From Salinarimonas sp. (GTDB taxonomy: Bacteria > Pseudomonadota > Alphaproteobacteria > Rhizobiales > Beijerinckiaceae): a DNA stretch of 64,000 nt. A model generated the notes under the pieces. The model worked only from the letters and a program-made list of their open reading frames with translations, ran no database searches and was not told the origin of the DNA. Made by a program: the position numbers and the translations under genes. This document shows positions 34,001 to 43,100 of the stretch, piece after piece (within the stretch, counting starts at the first letter, position 1; each line of letters opens with the position of its first letter). The DNA is taken from assembly GCF_040111675.1 (NCBI RefSeq), contig NZ_CP157794.1:4175501-4239500 (forward strand), read 5' to 3'.

Positions 34001-37000
34001 CCAGGTGAAGATCCGCGGCCATCGCATCGAGCTCGGCGAGGTCGAGGCCGCCCTCGCCGCCGCCCCCGGCGTGCGCGCCGCCGCCGTCGCCGCCCGCCCC
34101 GATCCCGCCGGCGCCACCCGCCTCGTCGGCTACCTCGTCGGGGAGACCGGAGCGCGCGACGTCGGCGAGACCCGAAGGCTGCTCGTCGACCGCTGGAAGG
34201 CCATCTACGATCAAACCTACGGCCGGTCCGCCGACGATCCGCTGAACGATTTCGCCGGCTGGACGAGCAGCGCCAGCGGCGAGCCCATCCCGCCCGACGA
34301 GATGCGCGCCTGGCTCGACGGCCTCCTCGACCTCCTCGACCTGGGGTCGCACGAGCACGTCCTCGAGGTCGGCTGCGGGAACGGCCTCGTCCTGCTTCGT
34401 GCCGCCCCGCTCTGCGCGTCCTACGTCGGCAGCGACATCTCGACGGTCGCGCTCCGCGGACTGCGAACGGCGCTGGAGGAGCGAGGCCTCGACGAGAAGG
34501 TGCGGCTCCTGGCCCGGCCGGCGCACGACCTGTCCCGGATCGACGATCGCAGCCTCGACGTCGCGATCCTGAACTCCGTCGTCCAGTACTTCCCGGATGT
34601 CGACTACTTCTCCGACATCATCGCCGGGCTCGCCGAGAAGGTGGCGGACGGCGGTCGGATCGTGGTCGCCGATCTCGTCAACTTCGATCTGGCCGATGCG
34701 CTCCACGCCTCGGTCGTGCGCAGCCGCCTCGAGGGCGAGGAATCCCCCGAGACGATCGAGGCCCGCGTCGCCCGTCGCCGTCGGGAGCACCTGGAGCTGA
34801 TGCTCGCGCCTTCGGTCTTCGGGCATCTGCGACGGGCCTGGCCCCGCGTGTGCGCCGTCGAGCTTCGGCTCAAGCCGGGCCGCGAGGCCAACGAGCTCGT
34901 CAAGTTCCGCTACGACGCCGTGCTTCATGTCGGCGAGGGCGCATCGGGAATGCCGGGCGCGGTCGCAGAGCCGCGATCGATTCCCGCGGGCGACGACGAC
35001 GTCGAGGCGATCGTGGCCCACGTGCGCGCGGCGCGCGGCGCGGGCCCCGTCCGGATCCAGGGTGTCCCCGACCTCAGGATCGCGGACGACCTCGCATACC
35101 TGCGAACCCTTCACGATCCGAGCGCCCGGGCGCCGTACGGCATCCATCCCGAGGACGTCCGCGCAGCGATGGCCGCGCTGGGACTGCCGGCGCGGCTCTC
35201 GCCGTCGCAGAGCCGGCCGGGCTGCTTCGACGTCACGGCCGGCGCCGCTCTCGTCGACGATTGCCCACCGTCCGCGGAGCCCGCCCCGTCGCTGGGCGTC
35301 ACGCACCCTCTGGAGATCGTCGCGGCGCAGGCCCTTCCGACGCGCGTGCGGCAGCATCTCGCCGGCACCTGCCCCTCCTATCTGATCCCGTCACGGCTCG
35401 TGGTGCTGCCGGACCTGCCGACGACCAGCAACGGCAAGATCGATCGGGCGGCGTTGGCGCGTCTCGACGCACCGGCGGAGGAACGATCGGGATACGTGCC
35501 CGCCTCGACGCGGCTGGAGCAGGACATCGTCGAGGTCTGGGGAGAGGTTCTCGGCGTCTTGCGCGTCGGCGCACGCGACAACTTCTTCGCCCTGGGCGGC
35601 GATTCGCTGAGGAGCCTCCAGGTTCTCGCGCAGCTGGCGCAGCGCGGCTGGCATTTCACCCTGGAGGAGCTGTTCCAGCACCAGACCCCGGAGACGCTGG
35701 CCCGGAGCTACACGGAGCTGCGCGACCAGAGCATCGAGCCGCCGGCCCCGTTCGCGCTGGTGTCCGCCACCGATCGCGCTGCGCTGCCCGGCGGCGTCGA
35801 GGACGCCTATCCGCTTTCGGATCTGCAGCTCGGGATGATCTACCACACGGAATACCAGCGCGGCAGCGGGGTGTATCACGACGTCTTTTCCTATCGGCTC
35901 CGCCTCCGGTACGACGAGGCCGCGCTGCGCGCCTCTCTCGAGCGCATCGCGGCGCGTCATTCCCTCCTGAGGACGTCGTTCCACCTCGCCGGCTTCTCCG
36001 AGCCGCTGCAGCTGGTGGCGCCGCGCATCGAGCCGGAGCTGGCCTGCGCCGACCTGCGAGAGCTGCCGCCCGCGCGGCAGGAGGACGCCGTCCGACGCTG
36101 GCGCGACGCGGAGCGCCTCGCGACGTTCGAGCTGACGAAGCCGGGGCTGTGGCGCGTCGCCGTCCATCGCCTCGGCGACGAGACGTTCGTCTTCTCGCTC
36201 TCCTTCCATCATGCGATCGCGGACGGTTGGAGTGCGGCCGTCCTGCTCACGGAACTGGCCCGGGTTTACGTCGCGACGCTGAGCGGGACCACGCCGCCCC
36301 TGCCCGAAGCGGCGCCGGGATACGCGATCCAGATCGCGCTCGAGCGCCGCGCGATCGCCCGGGACGCCACGCGCCGGTTCTGGCGAGACCAGCTCGCCGA
36401 GGCGCCGCCGCCGGACCTGCCGCTGACGCGCTCGGCCGCCCCCACGGCGCGAAGCCGCGTGCGCGTCGTCGACGACGCCCTGCATCGCGGCCTCGCCGAG
36501 GTGGCCCGCGACCTGGGAATGTCCCTCAAGACGCTCCTGCTCGCGGCACACCTCCACGCGATGTCTCATCTGTACGGCCGCAGCCGCGTCGCAACGGGCC
36601 TCGTCACGTCGATCCGACCGGAGACGGAGGTCGGCGCGCGCATGGTCGGCCTGTTCCTCAACACCGTCCCGCTCGTGGTCGAAACCCGGTCCGCCTCCTG
36701 GCGTGAGGCGATCGAGGCGACGTTCGCGGCGGAGATCGCGATGCTTCGGCACCGCAGGCTCTCCCTCGCGCGCATCCAGGAAGCGGCGGGGCGCCAGCAG
36801 CTCTTCGACGTCTTCTTCAACTTCGTCGAGTTCCGGGCCTATCGCGACCTGCCCTTCGAGGATCTGGACAGCCGTGTCGACGGCCTCGTCGAGGAGACGA
36901 ACTACGCCCTCGAGGTGCAGTTCTCCCGAGATCCCGACGGTCGACGGCTGGTCCTCAAGCTGAATTACGATCGAGGATTGATCGACGACGACCTCGCGGA

Positions 37001-37160
37001 GCGTCTCGAGCGAATGCTCGTCGCCAGCCTGGACCACCTCCGCGCCGACGTCGACGCCGCCAAGCCGGATCTCGCCGGAATCGACGGCGGGGACGACGAC
37101 GTCCTGCGCGAGCTGAACGACACCGATCTCGGATTCGACGACTTCCAGGCAGCGCCATGA
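25059..37160 (+). CDS. NRPS3: modules 7-9 plus C domain of module 10, C-A-T-C-A-T-C-A(MT)-T-C
   Basis: The protein has 4033 residues. Approximate domains: C7 23-450 (HHLVVDGWS at 156, expected to accept a D-residue after the NRPS2 epimerase), A7 475-972, T7 (Ser1018), C8 1070-1515 (HH1206), A8 1530-2020, T8 (Ser2068), C9 2120-2560 (HH2260), A9 N-part 2590-3030, methyltransferase 3040-3420 (SAM motif VLEVGCGNG at 3101), A9 C-part 3425-3475 (A10 Lys3460), T9 (Ser3516), C10 3575-4015 (HHAIADGWS at 3717). Codes: A7 DVWHVSLIEK (Ser-like), A8 IDWVVSVDAK (beta-amino-acid-like; Asp shifted to the second position), A9 DVWHVSLVDK (Ser). Predicted output: Ser, a beta-amino acid, N-methyl-Ser. The protein ends in a C domain with no partner A domain; the matching A opens NRPS4, whose start overlaps this stop (ATGA). 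A7 and A9 sit in the repeated A-domain frame. Confidence 0.96.
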   Translation: MTNASSPASAAANQDADAAPPRVLPLSETQLGILYQSLAGESGAYVVALSVELEGSLDTDAFVAAWGAVLRRHPALRARFMWEGLPQPVQVIDASKTPEIVIEDVSARDRKTAEDAWRTALERAEAEAFDLESGPLVKVRLVRFANDLSRMVASFHHLVVDGWSLAIVMRDVMELYRRLERGSAAEVAEDGGYEAFVRAEAERDTTAARGFWMRYLAGHEHARRLPPSARGAVEHEGTIYGRVESVLSPAAFDRLSRACAAHGLTTSTVVSAAWGLVLALGDPAAGSIYGATISGRPPALPGVEDMVGLFIKTIPVRITPQRNRKTAEWLLELQVELARHREHEWVSLPSLQRDLGIAPGSALFDSILVFENYPVPTTERDDALQARDLRISERTHYPATVLVSMRSGLKAGIVHDRRILDDDAARDLLSRLLATIEMLSDAMEGPLEHVLLPEAERRRVVATFNATRDETIETAVRVDDLVLAQARRSPAATAVRCGTRSLAYAELEEAAQALAVRLSRAGVGRGAVVGVCLERCLELPAALLGILRAGAAYLPLDPELPPERLRFMARDAGCAAVVTTRALSGTAPEEGARLLLDQPESDPRAPRPADAGGGPLDPAYVIYTSGSTGRPKGVVVPHAGAVNRLVWMQRQYGLGPHDRVLQKTPLGFDVSVWELFAPLIAGAELVMARPGGHRDPGYLAEEIARSGVTVLHFVPSMLRQYAATAPARDGVRLVVASGEALGADQPAAAARCFPNAAVHNLYGPTEASIEVSWWACDPAATDPVPIGRPIANMRLYVLDAGGEPCPVGVVGELHIAGVGLAQGYLGRPGQTAERFLPDPFGPPGGRLYRTGDLARWRRDGALDYLGRNDDQVKIRGHRIELGEVEAALAAAPGVRAAAVAARPDPAGATRLVGYLVGETGAAALDRDAVRDHLRTRLPPAMIPPILHPVDALPLTPNGKLDRNALPEPDDKPTHGAAATAEGTPHVGVEAYVAAVWSEVLDRGPVSSSDDFFALGGHSLSATRVIAAVRFGFKIEVPLRSVFAYPRLRDFARHVEELLAARHGARLPPIEPVADLARRPPSHAERRLWFLHQLDDPGSAFHVPVLHRLHGVLDVSALAAAFDGLARRHQAFRTRYVEEDGDLVVHLHGRASWPLEIVDARTDAPEAVDARIRAFFEQRFDLSAGPLHRACLVRVGDEEHLLAICMHHIVADGWSLSVLAGELGEHLAAAASAASLPPRRAEIDYGDYAIWEARPEVRAQREAQLAFWERRLAGLERDIALPMAKSPASSERSYAGAREPVELPSWISAALAKLCRREGVTVHMALLAAFGAFLARMSGQPEVAIGYPVAGRTRRELESCVGLFLNTLTARVEIARDPAFLDLLHDVREQCLEALAHQDVPYDQVVERLATERAGAGEDLFRVMLVVQNAPVSMLSLPEIRCEPLPSRGAGAKHAITLEIGATEPRIAGIVEYRCDLFDRSAIRALWRSFQVMVEDLLADPERPVSRLETIAREDKILVEERAATELVDVPLVAEAVSTVARAHPTRVALVHDDVETTYGDLERRANRLANHLRALGCERGDLVGLHLAPSDDMVVALLGVFKAGAAFLPLDPAYPEERLVQMIADTDVRFVIRDETGPCVLNVAHVVETSDPGLRTAPDDDPGIALHPDDTAYVIFTSGSTGAPKGVAGTHRAVGTRLCWDVPGSASIGAVYAVKTTMNFIDCLWEIFAPLVRGDRTVLVDRAAQRDVVAFARLVARHGVTRIVLVPSFLEMLLELPEPELSVLRRLEYVVSSGEPLPSGLAKRFRSVLPEVRLLNVYGTSEFWDATWADIVEADGSDADCIGVPLRGVGIQLLDADMRPVPVGVPAEVYVGGWGLARGYVRSPKLTASRFVPDPSGKAPGARLYRTGDIARMRADGALVFVGRADRQVKIAGHRLELGEVESLLSDAPGVSRAVAVVREDGARRRLLAAYVTPRPGAAPDRDDLARLLARRLPPAIRPSVTVVARFPLTPSGKVQIDALPTPERSEPAERTPPGTRLEHAVAEIWREVLGVEDVSREDDFFALGGHSLQGTRVVARIRDRIGVEVPLQSIFEARTLADLAARIGGLPDASRTALALRPLPEPRDAASPLSQAQARLWFLGQLESVGAAYNVLSAVEMDGALDLDALDAALGDIVVRQETLRTCIIAVAGTPVQTVAPPGPVAARRVDLTDLDDAAAEEEVDRIVRQAGDARLDVENGHVCEFVVVRLRPDRHVLVTTLHHIAADAWSVGVFYRELGAFYAARASGREAALSPLPVSYRDFAAWQRGWLSGPVLEEQLAYWRTRLAGAPGTLALPTDRPRPAVQDYSGASVPLALGPELSAAVRALALRENATVFMVLLAGLQALLARWSGQWDLCVGTPVANRRDARLEGLIGFFSNTVALRGRLAPGMRFVDHLRETRERVLEAFTHQDLPFERLVEDIRPERDLARHPLFQVMLALQNVPFDGESVAGLVIRNRPAPFDYARFDIRIDLREAGDDVVGFVEYATALFDRETVERLSEGLTALLGEAAARPEAPVGSLAVMPERERRRVVATFNATRDETIETAVRVDDLVLAQARRSPAATAVRCGTRSLAYAELEEAARALAVRLSRAGVGRGAVVGVCLERCLELPAALLGILRAGAAYLPLDPELPPERLRFMARDAGCAAVVTTRALSGTAPEEGARLLLDEPESDPRAPRPADAGGGPLDPAYVIYTSGSTGRPKGVVVPHAGAVNRLVWMQRQYGLGPHDRVLQKTPLGFDVSVWELFAPLIAGAELVMARPGGHRDPGYLAEEIARSGVTVLHFVPSMLRQYAATAPARDGVRLVVASGEALGADQPAAAARCFPNAAVHNLYGPTEASVDVSWWACDPAATDPVPIGRPIANMRLYVLDAGGEPCPVGVVGELHIAGVGLAQGYLGRPGQTAERFLPDPFGPPGGRLYRTGDLARWRRDGALDYLGRNDDQVKIRGHRIELGEVEAALAAAPGVRAAAVAARPDPAGATRLVGYLVGETGARDVGETRRLLVDRWKAIYDQTYGRSADDPLNDFAGWTSSASGEPIPPDEMRAWLDGLLDLLDLGSHEHVLEVGCGNGLVLLRAAPLCASYVGSDISTVALRGLRTALEERGLDEKVRLLARPAHDLSRIDDRSLDVAILNSVVQYFPDVDYFSDIIAGLAEKVADGGRIVVADLVNFDLADALHASVVRSRLEGEESPETIEARVARRRREHLELMLAPSVFGHLRRAWPRVCAVELRLKPGREANELVKFRYDAVLHVGEGASGMPGAVAEPRSIPAGDDDVEAIVAHVRAARGAGPVRIQGVPDLRIADDLAYLRTLHDPSARAPYGIHPEDVRAAMAALGLPARLSPSQSRPGCFDVTAGAALVDDCPPSAEPAPSLGVTHPLEIVAAQALPTRVRQHLAGTCPSYLIPSRLVVLPDLPTTSNGKIDRAALARLDAPAEERSGYVPASTRLEQDIVEVWGEVLGVLRVGARDNFFALGGDSLRSLQVLAQLAQRGWHFTLEELFQHQTPETLARSYTELRDQSIEPPAPFALVSATDRAALPGGVEDAYPLSDLQLGMIYHTEYQRGSGVYHDVFSYRLRLRYDEAALRASLERIAARHSLLRTSFHLAGFSEPLQLVAPRIEPELACADLRELPPARQEDAVRRWRDAERLATFELTKPGLWRVAVHRLGDETFVFSLSFHHAIADGWSAAVLLTELARVYVATLSGTTPPLPEAAPGYAIQIALERRAIARDATRRFWRDQLAEAPPPDLPLTRSAAPTARSRVRVVDDALHRGLAEVARDLGMSLKTLLLAAHLHAMSHLYGRSRVATGLVTSIRPETEVGARMVGLFLNTVPLVVETRSASWREAIEATFAAEIAMLRHRRLSLARIQEAAGRQQLFDVFFNFVEFRAYRDLPFEDLDSRVDGLVEETNYALEVQFSRDPDGRRLVLKLNYDRGLIDDDLAERLERMLVASLDHLRADVDAAKPDLAGIDGGDDDVLRELNDTDLGFDDFQAAP
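26423..27991 (+). repeat. A-domain frame copy b (NRPS3 A7, Ser cassette, IE variant)
   Basis: Near-identity starts in the C-A linker and ends at the A-T linker, so only the A domain is shared; the T domain that follows is different. In the pocket, SVDV of copies a and c is SIEV here. Confidence 0.9.
31887..32491 (+). repeat. Half C-domain repeat, copy 1 (C9 of NRPS3)
   Basis: This 605-bp stretch, the second half of C9 beyond its active-site motif, recurs at 46652-47256 (offset 14765) with only a few mismatches. The first halves of C9 and C13 are unrelated at DNA level. Confidence 0.9.
32638..34154 (+). repeat. A-domain frame copy c (NRPS3 A9, Ser cassette)
   Basis: Near-identity runs from the end of C9 to the point where the methyltransferase is inserted. 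The A10 region and T9 after the insertion are unrelated to the other copies. Confidence 0.9.
34190..35330 (+). other. N-methyltransferase domain embedded in A9 of NRPS3
   Basis: A SAM-dependent methyltransferase is inserted between motifs A8 (QVKIRGHRIELGEVE) and A10 (NGKIDRA) of A9. It begins RWKAIYDQTYG, has the SAM loop VLEVGCGNG and NSVVQYFPDVDYF, all typical of NRPS N-methyltransferases. It should methylate the amide nitrogen of the Ser on T9. The repeated A-domain frame ends at 34154, just before this insertion. Confidence 0.92.
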
Positions 37161-40100
37161 AAACGATCGATCATCTCGTCCTGGAGCAGGCTCGGGCCAC
37201 GCCGGAGGCGATCGCCGTCGAGCACGGCGACGTGAGCCTCGACTATAGCGGCCTCGTCGCGCGAGCGGCGCGCGTGAGCGCGGCCCTGCGCTCGGCGGGC
37301 GTCGGGCGCGGCGACGTCGTCGGCGTCTGCATGGAGCGCGGCGTCGACCTCGTCTGCGCACTCCTGGGCGTGCTGCGGGCGGGCGCGGCCTACGTCCCGC
37401 TCGACCCCGGCTACCCTGCGTCTCGGCTCCGGACGATCGTGGAGGACGCCGGCGCCGCCGTCGTCCTGGTCGACGGCGCCGGGGCGACGCTGCGCCTGCC
37501 GAGCAGGACGGAGCTGCGCATCGCGGACGCGATCGCGACGGCGCCGGGAACCGACGAGGTCACGGCGCGCGCTCCCGCCGACCTGGCGTACCTGATCTAT
37601 ACCTCCGGCACGACGGGCGTTCCCAAGGGGGTCATGGTCGAGCACGCGCAGCTGAGCAACTTCGTCCTCGCCATGCGTCACGGCCTGGCGCTCGAGAGGG
37701 GCCTGCGCCTTCTCGCGCTCACGCCGATCTCGTTCGACATCTCCGTGCTGGAGCTGTTCGTGCCGCTCGTGCTCGGCGGCACGGTCGTGATCGCGGACCG
37801 GGAGGTGGCGCGTGATCCGGCTCGCCTCGCCGAGACCATCGGGTCGCGAGAGATCGATGTCGTGCAGGCCACCCCGACGACGTGGAGGATGCTCGTCGAG
37901 CGCGGCTGGCGACCCGATCCGCCCCTGACGATGCTCGTCGGCGGGGAAGCCTTCCCTGCCGAGATCGCGGACACGCTGCTGGGCCCGGGCAATCGGGTCT
38001 GGAATCTCTACGGCCCCACCGAGACGACCGTCTGGTCCGCGGCGTACCCCGTCGAGCGCGCGGCGGCCAACCAGCCGATCGGCCGCCCCATCGCGAACAC
38101 GCGTCTCTACGTCCTGAGCGCGGCCATGGAGCGGCTGCCGGTGGGAGCCGTCGGCGAGCTCTTCATCGGAGGACGCGGCGTCGCCCGCGGATATCGCGAC
38201 CGGCCGGCCCTCACGGCCGAGCGCTTCGTCCCCGATCCGTTCGGAACCATGCCCGGCGCTCGGCTCTACCGAAGCGGCGATCTGGCGCGGATCACGCGGG
38301 AGGGGCTCGTCGAGTGCCTCGGCCGGCGGGACGATCAGGTCAAGGTCCGCGGCCACCGTCTCGAGCTCGGCGAGGTCGATGCGGCGATCGCGTCGTGTCC
38401 CGGCGTAAGCGCCGGAGCGGCCGCGACCTGGCCCGACGGGGCGGGCGGGCTGCGGCTGGCGGGCTTCTACACGGGGGTGGCGAACGCGGCCGACGTGCGC
38501 GCCGCGCTTCGCGAGCGGCTCCCCTCGCAGGCTGTCCCCGACCTCGTCAGGAAGCTCGCGACGATGCCCGTCACCCCGAGCGGCAAGATCGATCGCAAGG
38601 CGCTCGCGTCCCTGGCCGCGACGGACGCCGATCCCGAGGGCGTAGAAGCCCGCGCGGGTGCAGCGGAGCGTCCCGCCACGCTGACGCGCGTCGAGACCGA
38701 GGTCGCGCGGATCTGGGAGGAGGTGCTCGGCGTCGCCGTCCATCGTGCGGACGCGGACTTCTTCGCGTTGGGCGGCAACTCGTTGCTCGCCGCACGGATC
38801 GGCGCGCGCATTCGCGCGAGCCTCGACGCCCGTCTCGACCTGAAGGCTCTCTTCGACGGCAGAACGCTCGGCGCGTGCGCACGCGCGGTCGAGGCGGCGT
38901 TCGGGAGCGCGGGCCCGGTCGCACGCCGCCATTCGCCCGGCGAGCCGTTCCCGATCCTGCCCGCGCAGGAGAGCCTTCTGTTCCTGGCCCGCCTCGGCGA
39001 GGCCGACAGGGCGTATCACGGCCGGATCGCGCTCGAGATCGAGGGCGCGATCGACGCGGACGCGCTCGCTCGCGCCTGGGACCGGCTGGTGCGACGTCAC
39101 CAGGCCCTGAGAACACGGTTCGTCGCCTCGGGGGACTCCTTTCATCAGGAGCTCTGCGACCGCCCCGAGGCCCCCTTCGTCGCGCATCGCCGCGGCGAGC
39201 CCGACGGGCGCGGGCGCGCGCCGACGCTGGACGTGTTCGCCGGCGGCCTCTTCAGAGGTGACTGGTTCGAGGGCGAGGACGGGCGGTCGACGCTCGTCGT
39301 GAGCTTCCACCACGTCGTGCTGGACGCCTGGTCGCTCGGCATCATCGCCCGCGACCTCTCCGCCTTCTACGACCTCGAGCGCGGCGCGAGCCGCGACGAG
39401 CCGCCGCCTCCGGCGATCGGCTATCCGGATGCGGCGCTTTGGCTCGACGGTGGCGACGCGGACACACGCACGGGCGATCTCGCCTTCTGGAAGGCCACTC
39501 TCGACGGGCTCTCCGATGGTCTCGACCTGCCCACCGACTTCCCCCGTCCCGCGGTCGCGACCTTTCGCGGGGGCAGCGTCCCCCTGTCGATCTCCGCCGA
39601 TCTGCTCCAGCGCGTCCGCACGCTCGCCGCCTCCCAAGGAGCGTCGACCTTCACCGTTCTCGCGAGCGCTCTCGTCCTGACGCTGTCGAAGCTCACAGGC
39701 AGCCGGGACGTCTGCCTGGGGACACCTGTCGCCGGGCGCGACCATCCGGACCTCGAGGGCGTGGTCGGCTACTTTCTTGATACCGTGGCGATCCGCTCGC
39801 GCTGGGAGGGGGACCCGCGCTTTTCGGACCTCCTCGCCCTCGTGCGCGGCGCGGCGCTGGACGCCTTCGCGCATCGCCGCACGCCGTTCCATCACGTCGT
39901 GCGGGAGCTCGGGCTCGTACCGGACCTCTCACGACACCCCGTCTTCCAGGTCATGCTGCTGCTCAACAACGTCGGGCTGGAAGAACTCCGCCTCGGAGAC
40001 GCGCGCCTGCACTATCGCGAGGAGCCGCGCACGGGATCGAAGTTCGACCTCACGCTGAACCTCACCGAAACCTCGGAAGGGCTGATCGGCCTCGTCGAGT

Positions 40101-43100
40101 ACGCGGCCGACCTCTTCCTCCCCGAGACGGCCGCCTGGCTGAGCCGCCTGTTCGTCTCGACGCTCGAGGCCGCCGTCACGAGGCCCGAGGCCCGGCTCTC
40201 CGAGCTGCGGCCCGATCTCGGATTTCCCGCGCACGGGACGCGCATATCGACGTCGCTGCAGGTCACGGGGACGCAGACCGTCGTGTCGCGCTTTCTCGAC
40301 GTCGCGGCCCGACGGGCGTCGCGCAGGGCCGTCGTGGGACCGGACGGCGACGCGTGGACCTACGGAGAGCTGCGCGACGCCGCAGACCGGATTCGCACGG
40401 CGCTGATCGAACAGGGCCTCGGCCCCGGGGATCGCGTCGCCTTGCTGCTCGAGCACGACCGCGCGCTTCCGGCGGCGATCCTGGGCGCGCTTTGGGCGGG
40501 GGCGGTTTACGTGCCTCTCGATCCGGCCCATCCCGACGCGCGTCTCGCGGCCGTCGCTCGGCATGCCGGCGCCGCGCTCGTTCTGGCGAGCGGGAGCCTC
40601 GCCGCGCGCGCGACGGCGATCGCCGGGCTCACGGCTCCCGTCGTGTCCCTCGAGACGGCGCTCGCGTGCGAGGCGTCGTCCGTTCGCGTCGATCCGCGGC
40701 GGCCGGACAGCGTCACGTACATTCTCTATACGTCCGGAACCACGGGCTCGCCGAAAGGCGTCTTCCAGAACGACCGCAACGTCCTGCATCACGCGATCGG
40801 CTACGCCGCATCGATCGGCCTCGGAGAGGAGGACAGCGTCTCCCTGCTCGCGAGCTACGCGTTCGACGCAGCGGTGATGGATCTGTTCGGCGCCCTGCTC
40901 ACCGGCGCCGAGCTGAGCCTCTACGATCTGCGGCGCGACGGGCTCGCCCCGATCGGCGACTGGCTCGCACGCGATCGCGTCTCCGTGCTGCACGTCACGC
41001 CAACGGTCTTTCGCGCGATCGCCGAGACGCTCGACGGCGAACCGATCGAGTCGGTGCGCGTCGTCGTTCTGGGAGGCGAGGAAGCGAGGTCGGACGATAT
41101 CGAGCGCCTGAGGCGGCACTTCCGTCCGGACTGCCGCCTCGTCAACGGGCTCGGGCCGACGGAGTCGACGCTGGCTCTGCAGATGCATCTCGACGCGCGA
41201 TCGGCGGTGGCTGCGGCGCGAATTCCGGTCGGCTTTCCGGTGCCGGGTACGGAGATACGGCTCCTCGACGAGGCCGGGGCGGAGAACGCGTTCGTCGGAG
41301 AGATCGAAATCTGCAGCCCTCATGTGGCGCTCGGATACTGGGGCGACCCGGAAGGAACGGCGCGCGGCTTCGGCGTGCGCGCGGACGGCCGACGAACCTA
41401 CCGCACCGGAGATCTGGCGCGCCGCCTGCCCGATGGGGCGTACGAGTTCCTCGGCCGCAGAGACCGCCAGGCCAAGGTGAACGGCGTACGGGTCGAGCTC
41501 GCGGAGGTCGAGCGCGCGCTCGTCGCGTGTCCCGGCGTAGGGCAGGCCCGGGTCGTGCAGCGGGCGGGCCGCTCCGCACTGACGGCCTACGTCGCGCCCG
41601 AACGCCGGCGGTCCGCCTCGCGGCCGATCGGCCGAGGCGCCGGGGCTCCGGCGCTGAGCATCCTGTTCTTCGCCGACGGCCGCTCCGGCGACGGCGACGC
41701 GCGCTACGGCCTCTACCTGGAGGCCGCGCGGCGCGCCGATGCGCTGGGGCTGCACGCCGTCTGGACGCCGGAACGTCACTTTACCGAGGTGGCCGACGCG
41801 TTCCCCAATCCGTCCGTGCTGAACGCGGCCCTCGCCACGGTCACGGAACGGATCGGCCTTCGGGCAGGCAGCGTGGTGCTGCCGCTCCATCATCCGCTGC
41901 GCGTCGCCGAAGAATGGGCCGTCGTCGACAATCTTTCGTCCGGGCGGGTCGGCGTGTCGTTCGCACCGGGATGGGTGCCCGACGATTTCGTCTTCGCGCC
42001 GGACGATTACGGTCGGCGCCACGAGACGATGCTTCGTCTCGCCGACGAGGTCCGCAGGCTCTGGCGCGGCGAGGCCGTCCGCTACCGGTCAGGAACCGGG
42101 GCCGAGCGCGACTACCGGACGAGCCCACGCCCCGTGCAGCCGGATCTGCCCGTCTGGCTGACCGTGAGCCGTAATCCGGCCATGTTCGCGGAAGCGGGGC
42201 GCGCCGGCGCGAATGTGCTGACCTCCGTCCAGAATCAAACCTATCGCCAGCTCTCGGAGAACATCGCGGCCTACCGCACGGCCCGCGCCGAGGCGGGGCA
42301 CGACCCCGATGCGGGGATCATCACGCTGATGATGCACTGCTTCGTCGCGCCCTCGGACGCGCACGCGCGCGCCACCGCGCGTCCCGCCCTGCGCCGATAC
42401 ATCGGCGCCCACACGGCGCTCCGGCGCCAGGTCGTGGAGACGCTGGGCATGACCCTGGAGGTCGACGGGGACGACGATCTCGATCGCCTGATCGACCTCA
42501 GCGTCGACCGCTACGTGGGCGAGCTGGCCTTCATCGGCTCGCCCGCCACCCTGACGACGCGCGCCACCGAGCTGTTCGAGATGGGCGTCGACGAGATCGC
42601 GGGCCTGATCGACTTCGGCATCGACGACGAGACGCTTCTCTCCAGCCTGTCGGAGCTGGGCGTTCTCGCCGATGCCTGTCGCGCCGGTTCGACGCCGCTC
42701 GCGCTCGCCGCGCGGCTGCGCGAGACGCTGCCCGCGGCGATGGTGCCGGCGGACATCGTCGTCCTCGGCGCCCTTCCCACCAACGCGAACGGGAAGATCG
42801 ACGAGCGAGCGCTGCCGGAGCCCGACCCGGGGCCGGTCTCGCGAGCGGCCCCCGCCGACGCGATCGAGGAGCGACTGGTCGCCGTGTTCAGCCGGGTCCT
42901 CGGTCGGGACGCCGTCGGCGTGGAGGACAGCTTCTTCTCCCTCGGCGGTCACTCGCTCCTCGCCATGCGCCTCGTCCGATCGCTGCGCGACGAGCTCGGC
43001 CACGAGATCTCGCTCCGGACGGTCTTCGAACGTCCCTCGCCCAGAGCTCTCGCGAACTGGTTGCGTGCGGCAGCACCGGTCGCCGCGCGCGACGAGGTCG

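Noticed and set aside
37150-37165. Sequencing frameshift joining NRPS3 and NRPS4
   Set aside because: An ATGA overlap with a natural start fits the other junctions of the operon; kept as a question because the module is split here.
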